The notes beneath the pieces are model-generated. The model worked only from the letters and a program-made list of their open reading frames with translations. It ran no database searches and was not told the DNA's origin. The translations under genes and the position numbers were made by a program. From an uncultured bacterium (GTDB taxonomy: Bacteria > Bacillota > Clostridia > Lachnospirales > Lachnospiraceae), in assembly GCA_905214955.1 (NCBI GenBank), contig CAJMON010000006.1:1-64000 (forward strand): 64,000 nt of DNA. Reading direction: 5' to 3'. Below, piece by piece: positions 26,791 through 34,795 of the stretch. Numbering within the stretch: position 1 is the stretch's first letter; each line of letters begins with the position of its first letter.

Positions 26791-26911
26791 TTAGCTTCAT
26801 ATTATATCCAATGGAAAAGGATGTCAAGATAAAAAGTGTAATTCGTACAAAAATACAAAAAATTGAAAGATAAAATTGTGCAGAATACTTAAATACAAAG
26901 GAGGCAGAACA

Positions 26912-28825
26912 ATGACAATCAAAGAGGTGGCAAAATTGGCAGGGGTATCGGTTTCCACGGTATCCAAGATCGTAAATAATAAGGATGAAGGAATCAATGC
27001 CCAGACCAGGAGCCGGGTACTGCAGATCGTAAAAGAATGCAACTATACACCATATGGAATGGTAAAAAATACTTCTCCGGCAAAAACATTTCTTCTGGGT
27101 GTGCTGCTAAGAGATGCTTCCAAAGCCGGAAGGCTGTTAAACGGAATTCTGGATACGGCGCAGAAACATGGATACGGCATTGTTCTTTATGACAGCCAGG
27201 ACAGCCCGGAGATGGAGAGAAAGCACATTGCAGCTCTTGGAGGAGGCCGGGTAGACGGAGTGATCTGGGAACCGGCAGTGCAGGACTATTTGCCGCTAAA
27301 AGAAGAAATGGAAAAGCAGGGCATAGAGGTAGGGATCATCAATGGAATCAGCAGCCAGGATACTTGGAAAATCGACTATGCAGGTCTTGGCTATCTGCTG
27401 ACAGAAAAACTGCTGGAGTATAAACACACCAATCTGGTGTGTCTGGTAAAAGAAGGCAGCAGACGGTCTGCCGCTCTTTATGAAGGATTTCAGAAATGCC
27501 TGTTTGAACATCAGATTCCTTTTTCCGACAAGCAGTTGTTCAGCGAAGTCGATATGGAACATTGTCAGAAACTGGTAGATGCAGGGACTACAGGAATTGT
27601 CAGCTCTCATTTTGCCCTGGCACTGGAAATTTACGAACAGCTGGATCGTCTTCATTACGACATTCCTTCGGATTTTTCGATTGTGAGTCTGAAAGATGAC
27701 GTCCGGGAGGCGATTTCTTTTCCCAATATTTCCAGCATCCGGATTCCCTATTATGAGTTTGGGTGTTTTGTTGCCGAGAGAGTAGTTGCTTTGTGTGAGA
27801 AAATCGAACTGGAAGAAAAAGAACAGGATTTTACATTTTCCAAGGAGCTGGACAGCGAAAGCAGCCTGGAATGGCCAGCATATTTAAGGGGAAAACGGTT
27901 TGTGGTAGTAGGTGCCATTAACATGGACATTACTTTTCATGTGGATGAACTGCCCCAGCATGGAAAAACCACTAATATTTTTCAATATACCCAGTCCGCA
28001 GGCGGGAAAGGCGTTAATCAGGCAGTGGGCGTGGCAAAACTGGGAAGAGAAGTGGCACTTATCGGAGAAATGGGGGATGACCGGGAATCATCGTTTCTGT
28101 TTGAAACACTGGAGAATGAAAAAGTCATCACCAGCGGCATTCACAGAAATAAACAGAAGCAGACAGGAAAAGCATATATCTATACGGAAAGCAATGGAGA
28201 GAGTGCGATTTCCATTCTGGCAGGCGCCAATGACAGCTTGAGAGAGGAGGCAGTGAAAAAGCACCAGCATTTGTTTAAAAATGTAGGATATTGTCTGATT
28301 TCCACGGAAATTCCTGTGGAAGCAGCGGTGTATGGAGCAAAGCTGGCAAAAAGTATGGGAGGCATCACCGTGGTGAAACCGGCAGTTCTGGAAAAGCTGC
28401 CTGAAGAACTGGCAAAAGTGACGGATATCCTGGCACCAAACCGGAAAGAGGCTCTTGTACTGTGCGGTGAAGACAAGACAGTAGAAGAACAGGCGGATTT
28501 TCTGGCGGGGAAAGGAATTCCCATTGTGATTATTACTCTGGGACACCGGGGATGCTATGTGAAAAGTCCGGAGGTGACAGGATATTTCCCGGCAGCGCCA
28601 GGGGTTGTGGCTGTGGATACTACCGGAGGAGCAGATGCATTTCTAGCGGCTCTGACTTTTTATCTCAGTGAGGGATGTTCTTTAAAAACAGCAGTGCCTA
28701 TCGCTTCCTATGCGGCCGGGTTCTGCGTTTCCAGACAGGGAACCGCCGGTGCCCTGGTAGATCGGAATACTCTGGAAGCCTGTATTGCAAAAGAAAAGCC
28801 AGAGCTGCTTTCCTGGCAGCCCTGA
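26912..28825 (+). CDS. LacI-family regulator fused to a ribokinase
   Basis: A 637-residue fusion. Residues 1-60 are a LacI helix-turn-helix (MTIKEVAKLAGVSVSTVSKI), about 60-320 a periplasmic-binding-protein-like sensor, and about 328-637 a PfkB-family ribokinase (MDITFHVDELPQHGKT, SAGGKGVNQAVGVAKLG). The usual DTTGAGDAF anion-hole motif reads DTTGGADAF; the catalytic Asp is kept. The start at 26912 is set by AAAGGAGG nine nt upstream; an in-frame ATG at 26876 is less likely. With the divergent nucleoside hydrolase it would sense and phosphorylate ribose in one protein. Whether kinase turnover modulates DNA binding is unknown. Confidence 0.9.
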   Translation: MTIKEVAKLAGVSVSTVSKIVNNKDEGINAQTRSRVLQIVKECNYTPYGMVKNTSPAKTFLLGVLLRDASKAGRLLNGILDTAQKHGYGIVLYDSQDSPEMERKHIAALGGGRVDGVIWEPAVQDYLPLKEEMEKQGIEVGIINGISSQDTWKIDYAGLGYLLTEKLLEYKHTNLVCLVKEGSRRSAALYEGFQKCLFEHQIPFSDKQLFSEVDMEHCQKLVDAGTTGIVSSHFALALEIYEQLDRLHYDIPSDFSIVSLKDDVREAISFPNISSIRIPYYEFGCFVAERVVALCEKIELEEKEQDFTFSKELDSESSLEWPAYLRGKRFVVVGAINMDITFHVDELPQHGKTTNIFQYTQSAGGKGVNQAVGVAKLGREVALIGEMGDDRESSFLFETLENEKVITSGIHRNKQKQTGKAYIYTESNGESAISILAGANDSLREEAVKKHQHLFKNVGYCLISTEIPVEAAVYGAKLAKSMGGITVVKPAVLEKLPEELAKVTDILAPNRKEALVLCGEDKTVEEQADFLAGKGIPIVIITLGHRGCYVKSPEVTGYFPAAPGVVAVDTTGGADAFLAALTFYLSEGCSLKTAVPIASYAAGFCVSRQGTAGALVDRNTLEACIAKEKPELLSWQP

Positions 28826-28851
28826 CTGGGGCAGTTTTGCAATATAATAAA

Positions 28852-28950
28852 GGTGCCTTACGGACTGTTCCGTACTTCGTATCTCCGTAGCCACTCCTGT
28901 CAGTGCAAAACGTGTGCTGCTGGCACAAAGCATCCCACAATCCTGTCTGG
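28852..28950 (-). repeat. Dispersed repeat, copy 1 (minus orientation)
   Basis: Read on the minus strand, about 92 nt align without gaps to 34671-34762, with about 73 identical positions by eye. A hairpin around TGTGCC and GGCACA-type arms is present in both copies. It occupies the gap between the convergent ends of the LacI-ribokinase and HlyIII genes. It is not coding. Confidence 0.65.
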
Positions 28951-28952
28951 CA

Positions 28953-29699
28953 TCATGCAATGTAATGATACATCAAAATGAAATGGCATACGCTTCCACC
29001 CATGACAAAGAGATGGAAGATTTCGTGGGAACCGAAATCTGGATGCCTGGCATTGAACAGGGGCATTTTTAAAGCGTAGATCACGCCGCCTGCGGTGTAA
29101 ATCAGACCGCCTGCCAGAAGCCAGCCAAAGGCTGCCGGTGACAGGGCATGGAGAATCTGGGGAAGGGCCAGAACGCAGACCCAGCCCATGCCGATGTACA
29201 GCACGGAAGAAAACCATTTCGGACAATAGATCCAGAAAGCCTTGATGAGAATACCGGCGATGGCGATGCCCCACACCAGGACACACAGGGTATAGCCCAC
29301 TGTTCCGCGCAGGATAAGGAGACAGATGGGGGTGTAGGAACCGGCGATCATCACAGAAATCATCATATGATCCATCTTTTTCAGGATCTTGTTGATCCTT
29401 GGAGAAAGATCCAGGGAATGGTAGGTGGTGCTGGCGGCATACAAAAGGATCATGGTTCCGATGAAAATGGCCATGGAAATCAGGCAGATCCGGTCCGGAT
29501 TCTGAGCGGCTTTCATCAGAAGCGGCGGTGCTGCGAAAAGTGCTGCCAACATACCGATGAGATGGGTAATGGCACTGCCGGGATCCTTAAAATGAAAGCC
29601 TGATGCAGCGGCCTGATGAACAGAAAATGTTCTGCCTGAAGCTGGAATGGTGGATTCCATGGCAGGCATTTTTAGAGACAGATTAAAAGAAAGTTTCAT
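28953..29699 (-). CDS. Hemolysin III (YqfA/PAQR) family membrane protein
   Basis: A 248-residue protein with about seven predicted membrane helices and the family's conserved polar residues in YAASTTYHSLD and HEIFHLFVMGGSVCHF, which form a metal site in PAQR-type proteins. AAAGGAGG lies before the ATG. The first 40 residues are not membrane-like. The hemolysin name is historical; members are proposed to be membrane hydrolases or to affect membrane homeostasis. It has no functional link to its neighbours that I can see. Confidence 0.88.
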   Translation of the reverse strand: MKLSFNLSLKMPAMESTIPASGRTFSVHQAAASGFHFKDPGSAITHLIGMLAALFAAPPLLMKAAQNPDRICLISMAIFIGTMILLYAASTTYHSLDLSPRINKILKKMDHMMISVMIAGSYTPICLLILRGTVGYTLCVLVWGIAIAGILIKAFWIYCPKWFSSVLYIGMGWVCVLALPQILHALSPAAFGWLLAGGLIYTAGGVIYALKMPLFNARHPDFGSHEIFHLFVMGGSVCHFILMYHYIA

Positions 29700-29965
29700 A
29701 GACGGATACCTCCTTTGACGAGTGAATGACAGGAATTATCGTACTGAAATAGAAATATTAACCACAACGGGAAATTTCTATATAATCACATGTAGTATTT
29801 AAAACTATGTTTCAACATAATCATATTACTACTTTCGAACCGAAATAGCAAGGGGTTTGGGAAAAAAGTCTGGAGAAAATGGAAATTATCTGCGGTAGAC
29901 ATAAAGAAAGAAATCTGTTATACTTTTTTTAGCCAAAACAATGTTAAACAGGGGGTGGACGACAG
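29700..29965 (+). promoter_or_regulatory. Divergent intergenic region with promoter of the nucleoside operon
   Basis: This 266-nt AT-rich region separates the divergent HlyIII and phosphorylase genes. The best plus-strand promoter is TAGACA (29896-29901), 16 nt, TTATAC (29918-29923), about 45 nt before the phosphorylase start. Another TATAAT occurs near 29780. No operator was recognised with confidence. Confidence 0.5.
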
Positions 29966-30745
29966 GTGAATTATTCAGAGGATCCGGGAAAACAGTACCA
30001 TCTGCAGGTGGGAAAAGGAGACGTGGGACGCTACGTGATCCTGCCCGGTGATCCAAAGCGCTGCGCAAAGATTGCGAAATATTTTGACGATGCGAAGCTG
30101 ATAGCGGACAGCAGGGAGTACGTGACGTACACAGGATTTCTGGATGGTGTAAAAGTCAGCGTAACCTCTACTGGCATCGGAGGCCCTTCGGCAGCCATTG
30201 CCATTGAAGAGCTTACAAAAGCAGGTGCAGATACCTTTATCCGGATCGGGACCTGTGGTGGTATGCAGCTGGAAGTCAAAGGCGGAGATGCAGTGATTGC
30301 TACAGGAGCAGTCCGCATGGAAGGCACCAGTAGAGAGTATGCCCCCATTGAGTATCCTGCAGTAGCAGATATTCAGATTGCAAATGCACTGATGAACGCA
30401 GCTGAAAAGCTGGAGATCCCCTGCCATACGGGTGTGGTTCAGTGCAAAGATTCCTTTTATGGCCAGCATTCCCCTGAGACAAAGCCCGTAAGCTATGAGC
30501 TTCTGAACAAGTGGGAAGCCTGGAAAAGACTGGGATGTCTGGCATCGGAGATGGAGTCGGCAGCGCTGTTTATTGCAGCCAGTGCGCTGAGAGTGCGCGC
30601 AGGATCTGTATTCCTGGTTATGGCAAATCAGGAAAGAGAAGCGGCAGGACTGGCCAACCCAGTGGTACATGATACAGACGGGGCAGTCCGGATTGCTGTA
30701 GAGGCAGTGCGCGGTCTGATCAAAAAAGACCAGAAAAACCTGTAA
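29966..30745 (+). CDS. udp: Nucleoside phosphorylase, uridine phosphorylase-like
   Basis: A 259-residue PNP/UDP-family enzyme that cleaves nucleosides with phosphate to a base and (deoxy)ribose 1-phosphate. The phosphate-binding start is [17 protein letters not shown], followed by [16 protein letters not shown], the substrate segment [17 protein letters not shown] and EMESAAL, which fits uridine phosphorylases better than DeoD. The start codon is GTG at 29966, with a GGGGG-rich ribosome site about 8 nt upstream. It heads an operon with a BmpA-type binding protein and nucleoside transporter. Confidence 0.83.
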   Translation: MNYSEDPGKQYHLQVGKGDVGRYVILPGDPKRCAKIAKYFDDAKLIADSREYVTYTGFLDGVKVSVTSTGIGGPSAAIAIEELTKAGADTFIRIGTCGGMQLEVKGGDAVIATGAVRMEGTSREYAPIEYPAVADIQIANALMNAAEKLEIPCHTGVVQCKDSFYGQHSPETKPVSYELLNKWEAWKRLGCLASEMESAALFIAASALRVRAGSVFLVMANQEREAAGLANPVVHDTDGAVRIAVEAVRGLIKKDQKNL

Positions 30746-30840
30746 AAAGACAGGAACAAAAGCAGAAAGTGCAGGATGCAGAGTACAAATTGGCAGAACA
30801 GACAGTTTTTGTGTCTGCAAAATCGAGAGGAGACGAAAAA

Positions 30841-31869
30841 ATGAAGAAAAAAGTATTAGCAGCAGTTCTGATGGCATCTATGGTAATGGGAACACTCCCC
30901 ATTGCAGCAGCAGCAGACGAGTCAAAAGATCCAAGTGAATATAAGATCGGTCTGGTAACAGACGTAGGAGGAGTAAATGACGGTTCCTTCAACCAGTCCT
31001 CATGGGAAGGTCTTCAGAGAGCCGGAGAAGATCTGGGTGTAGAGATCAATTATCTGGAGTCTGCTACAGATTCTGATTATGTTCCGAACCTGGAGTCCTT
31101 CGTAGATGAAGAGTATGACCTGATCATCAGCGTAGGCTATATGCTGGCAGACGCTACCAAACAGATGGCAGAAGAAAATCCGGACACCAGATTTGCTATT
31201 ATTGATGATGCCACGATTGATCTTGATAATGTTACCTGCCTGATGTTCGAAAACGAGCAGGGCTCCTACCTGGTAGGTTATATTGCAGGCCTGATGACCA
31301 AGACCAACAACATCGGTTTTGTAATCGGTATGGCAAACGAAACCATGAACCAGTTCGGATACGGATACTGCGCAGGTGCTATCGATGCAAATCCGGATAT
31401 CACTGTTCAGCAGTTCAACGTAAACTCTTTCGCAGATTCTGCTTCCGGAAAGACCAATGCCAACACTGCTATTACCAATGGTGCTGACATCATCTTCCAT
31501 GCAGCAGGAGCTACTGGACTTGGAGTTATCGAGGCCTGCCAGGAAGCTGGTATCTATGCCATCGGCGTAGACAGCGACCAGTCCTCTATCGCACCGGAAA
31601 CCATCATCACTTCCGCTATGAAACGTGTAGACAATGCTGTGTATGACTGCGTAGAAGAGCTTCTGGATGGTACTCTGGAAGGTGGAGTTAAGACTTATGA
31701 CCTGGCTGCAGGCGGTGTAGATATTGCTCCGACTACCGATCTGCTTCCGGAAGAAGTACTGAAGAAAGTAGAAGAAGTAAAACAGGATATCGTTGATGGC
31801 AAGATCACTGTTCCGGCTACCAAGGATGAGTTTGAAGCAAAATACGGCGATGTATATCAGTTAGACTAA
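30841..31869 (+). CDS. BMP-family nucleoside-binding protein (BmpA/NupA type)
   Basis: A 342-residue periplasmic-binding-type protein of the basic membrane protein family, used as the receptor of nucleoside ABC importers. The mature start KIGLVTDVGGVNDGSFNQSSWEGL is diagnostic. The start at 30841 follows GAGGAG; an earlier in-frame ATG at 30769 would bury the signal peptide. The signal sequence ends PIAAAADES and contains no lipobox cysteine, unlike most Firmicute BMP proteins, so the receptor may be released or held non-covalently. The cognate ATPase and permeases follow about 2.9 kb downstream, after the yjjI-yjjW pair. Confidence 0.88.
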   Translation: MKKKVLAAVLMASMVMGTLPIAAAADESKDPSEYKIGLVTDVGGVNDGSFNQSSWEGLQRAGEDLGVEINYLESATDSDYVPNLESFVDEEYDLIISVGYMLADATKQMAEENPDTRFAIIDDATIDLDNVTCLMFENEQGSYLVGYIAGLMTKTNNIGFVIGMANETMNQFGYGYCAGAIDANPDITVQQFNVNSFADSASGKTNANTAITNGADIIFHAAGATGLGVIEACQEAGIYAIGVDSDQSSIAPETIITSAMKRVDNAVYDCVEELLDGTLEGGVKTYDLAAGGVDIAPTTDLLPEEVLKKVEEVKQDIVDGKITVPATKDEFEAKYGDVYQLD

Positions 31870-31872
31870 TTT

Positions 31873-32042
31873 CTGGCAGCACCATCATATATGAAAGTCA
31901 GCTGCTATGCGCCTTTGGCGCTCCCACAGCTGCCACCGTATTCGTAATTCAGGCTATAGCCCTGTTTACTCATACGGTTCGACCTGTCCGATAGCTGTGA
32001 ACCCGCTCATGCAAATATGACTCTTTCATGGCTGCCGTCCAG
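31873..32042 (+). repeat. Structured element between bmpA and yjjI
   Basis: The element is bounded by CTGGCAGC (31873-31880) and GCTGCC...CCAG (32031-32042), with ATATGAAAGTCA near the left end loosely complementary to TGACTCTTTCAT near the right. Inside are GCGCC-TTT-GGCGC and CAGCTG palindromes. It is followed by ATTTTTA. A later hairpin CCACTCC/GGGGTGG (about 32100-32118) precedes yjjI. It could be a MITE-like insert or an attenuator lowering yjjI expression relative to bmpA. Confidence 0.5.
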
Positions 32043-32159
32043 GATTTTTACAGTAAACAAAGCAATTTACAAAAACAAGAAACAGGAACTATGGCGGTCC
32101 TCCACTCCAGTTTGGGGTGGGGGCTGCTTTCCTTGTAAGGTATGTAAAAGGAGAAAAGA

Positions 32160-33704
32160 ATGAGAGAAATCTCAATGGAGCGGGTGAACAAAACCCGTGA
32201 GAATATTCTTGATATTATCAAAAGTCCGGTTCTGACTCATGAGCAGAAAGTAGCCAGTCTGGCAAATCAGGCAGACTCCCTGATGGAGGTGCTGGATCTG
32301 CCGGAAGGCCTGGACGAACTTTTAAATGTTTCCATTGAAACAAAATGCATCTGCGATCTTTCCGAAGGCCATGCGCCTCTGCGTCCCCGTTATATTGTGC
32401 CGGACTATGCAAAGTTTATGAAAGAAGGAAGCAAATTCCTGCAGCTGGACCCGCCGAAGGATCTGTATGAAGCATTGAACAGCCTGCTGATTTTTTACAA
32501 GCATGTTCCCAGTGTGACCAATTTCCCGGTGTATGTAGGACAGCTGGATCAGCTTCTGGAGCCGTTCATTGACGATGTGCCGGAAGATCAGGCGAAAAAG
32601 CTGTTAAAGATGTTTATGACCCACATCGACAGAACTGTTCTGGATTCTTTTTCACATGGAAATATCGGCCCGACAGCAACAAAAGCTGGACGGCTTTTAC
32701 TGGAAGTGGAAGAAGAACTGGAAAATGCAGTTCCCAACCTGACCATGAAGTACGAAGAAGGCGTGACAGACGATGCCTTTGCGCTGAAAGCCATTGAGTG
32801 TGCACTGCACAGCGCAAAACCCAGCTTCGCAAATCATGCTATGTTCAAGAGTGAACTGACAGAAAATTATGTAATCGCCAGCTGCTACAACGGTCTGCCT
32901 TATGGAGGCGGTTCCTATACACTGTGCCGTCTGGTCCTGGGAAATATCGCAAAAAGATCAAAAGACATCAAGGATTTCAAGGAAAATCAGCTGCCGTATG
33001 TGATGGACATTATGGCGCGTTACATGGATGCACGTATCAAATTTGAAGTAGAAGAGAGCGGCTTCTTTGAGAATAACTTCCTGGCAAAGGAAGGCTTTAT
33101 CCACAGAGATCGTTTCACAGCCATGTTTGGACTGGTAGGACTGGCAGACTGCGTCAACCTGCTTCTGGAGAAAGAAGGAAAGACCGGACGTTTTGGCCAC
33201 GATGAACATGCCAACGACCTGGGTGTGGAGATTATGGACATTATCAAAGATTTTAATGACCATCATTTCAACCCGTACTGCGAAGTAGCAGGAGGACACT
33301 TCCTGCTTCATGCACAGGTAGGTCTGGCAGAAGATGAAAATGTAACACCGGGAACCCGTATCCCCATCGGCGAAGAGCCGGAAGAGCTTATTGACCAGCT
33401 GATGGTACTGAGCCGTTTCCACAAGTATTTCCCATCAGGAACTGGAGACATTTTCCCCATTGACCTGACTGTACACAAGAATCCGGAATATATTCTGGAT
33501 ATCATCAAAGGTGCATTCCGCAAAGACCTGCGTTACCTTTCTTTCTATGCCAGCGACAGTGATGTGATCCGCGTCACCGGTTATCTTGTAAAACGTTCTG
33601 AAATGGAAAAACTGGATGCAGGACAGGCAGTTCTCCAGGACACCACGGCCCTGGGCCTTGGAGCATCCAAGAACGGACATATTCTGGAAAGAAAGGTACG
33701 CTGA
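32160..33704 (+). CDS. yjjI: YjjI-family glycyl radical enzyme
   Basis: A 514-residue member of the YjjI (DUF3029) glycyl radical family, shorter than the 750-850 residues of most GREs. The C-terminal radical site is Gly474 in VIRVTGYLVKR, and the probable thiyl cysteine is Cys242 in IASCYNGLPYGGGSYTL. Its activase overlaps the stop codon. To my knowledge the reaction of YjjI is not established. Here the pair sits between a nucleoside-binding protein and the nucleoside transporter, and in E. coli yjjI-yjjW lies beside deoCABD, so a role linked to nucleoside or deoxyribose breakdown is a reasonable inference. Confidence 0.88.
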   Translation: MREISMERVNKTRENILDIIKSPVLTHEQKVASLANQADSLMEVLDLPEGLDELLNVSIETKCICDLSEGHAPLRPRYIVPDYAKFMKEGSKFLQLDPPKDLYEALNSLLIFYKHVPSVTNFPVYVGQLDQLLEPFIDDVPEDQAKKLLKMFMTHIDRTVLDSFSHGNIGPTATKAGRLLLEVEEELENAVPNLTMKYEEGVTDDAFALKAIECALHSAKPSFANHAMFKSELTENYVIASCYNGLPYGGGSYTLCRLVLGNIAKRSKDIKDFKENQLPYVMDIMARYMDARIKFEVEESGFFENNFLAKEGFIHRDRFTAMFGLVGLADCVNLLLEKEGKTGRFGHDEHANDLGVEIMDIIKDFNDHHFNPYCEVAGGHFLLHAQVGLAEDENVTPGTRIPIGEEPEELIDQLMVLSRFHKYFPSGTGDIFPIDLTVHKNPEYILDIIKGAFRKDLRYLSFYASDSDVIRVTGYLVKRSEMEKLDAGQAVLQDTTALGLGASKNGHILERKVR

Positions 33705-34543
33705 TGAAAGCAGTGGTCAACCGCATCATTCCTTTCAGCAGTGTGGATGGGCCGGGGAACCGGACGGCGGTTTTTCTGCAGGGCTGCAACATCAACTGCA
33801 GATACTGCCACAATCCGGAGACCCGCGCTCTGTGTGTTTCCTGCGGACGGTGTGTGGAAACCTGTCCGGCAGGAGCATTGGAGAAGAAGGACGGCAGGAT
33901 CGTTTACCATGCAGAAAAATGTGTGCAGTGCGATACCTGTATCCACGTCTGTCCGAACAACAGTTCCCCCAGAACCTGGGAAATGACTCCGGAAGAGGTC
34001 TATGAAAAAGTAAAAAAACAGATTCCGTTTATCCGGGGAATCACGGTTTCCGGAGGAGAATGTATGCTTCGGCCGGATTTTCTGCTGGAATTGTTCCGTC
34101 TTGCAAAGCAGGACGGGCTGACAGCGTTGATTGACAGCAACGGAACCATTCCATTTCAAAAGTATCCAGAGCTTTTGGAAATCTGCGATGGGGTGATGCT
34201 GGATATCAAGGCCTTTCATGACGAAGACCACAGGCACATTACTGACAGCACTAACCAGACAGTGCTGGAAAATGCGGTGTATCTGGCAGAACAGGGAAAA
34301 CTGTTTGAGGTAAGATGCGTAATTGTACCGGATCTGTATGATACCGAAAAGAGTATCCGGGATATGGCAGCGTTTTTGGCGCCTTATTTGGAAAAACATC
34401 CTTTCCGGATCAAGGTGATTGCCTACCGCCCTATGGGAGTGCGGGAAGCTTACTCCCACTACCAGGTGCCGTCCAAAGAATATCTGGAGCATTTGGCGGA
34501 CATCCTGAGAGAGTACGGATTTAAGGATATTATAATTATATGA
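33704..34543 (+). CDS. yjjW: YjjW-family glycyl radical activating enzyme
   Basis: A 279-residue radical SAM activase for YjjI, starting on the last base of the yjjI stop codon. CNINCRYC is the CxxxCxxC cluster motif. It is followed by a ferredoxin-like insertion with two further four-cysteine motifs (CVSCGRCVETC and CVQCDTCIHVC), so three [4Fe-4S] clusters are expected. The GGE motif is in GITVSGGECMLRP. This contrasts with the compact activase at 17749, which has no such insertion. Confidence 0.9.
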   Translation: MKAVVNRIIPFSSVDGPGNRTAVFLQGCNINCRYCHNPETRALCVSCGRCVETCPAGALEKKDGRIVYHAEKCVQCDTCIHVCPNNSSPRTWEMTPEEVYEKVKKQIPFIRGITVSGGECMLRPDFLLELFRLAKQDGLTALIDSNGTIPFQKYPELLEICDGVMLDIKAFHDEDHRHITDSTNQTVLENAVYLAEQGKLFEVRCVIVPDLYDTEKSIRDMAAFLAPYLEKHPFRIKVIAYRPMGVREAYSHYQVPSKEYLEHLADILREYGFKDIIII

Positions 34544-34555
34544 TGCCACAGGGGA

Positions 34556-34765
34556 CCAAAGTCAAAAAGCTGTTCGTGCCTGCACGATAAAGTTTTTGAC
34601 CTTGGGACCCGCCAAATATGAAGAAGAAGCGATTTACGCAGTAAATCCGCGGATTCTGAATGTTTGCAGGACTGCGGGGTGCTGTGTGCCAGTGGCACAC
34701 GTTTAGCACCGACCGTAGTGAATACGAAGGTGCGAAGCACGGAGCAGTCCGTTTGGCATCGAAAA
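34556..34765 (+). repeat. Composite hairpin repeat upstream of the nucleoside ATPase gene
   Basis: Three structured segments follow one another: a long stem pairing CCAAAGTCAAAAAGCT (34556-34571) with AGTTTTTGACCTTGG (34591-34605) around CGTGC/GCACG; a perfect GATTTAC-GCA-GTAAATC hairpin (about 34631-34647); and copy 2 of the dispersed repeat (34671-34762), whose centre is GTGTGCC-AGT-GGCACAC. No credible start codon with a ribosome site lies inside, so upstream in-frame codons of the next gene are rejected. Confidence 0.7.
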
Positions 34766-34795
34766 AGAAAGAACAATACAGAGGAGGGAAAGAGT

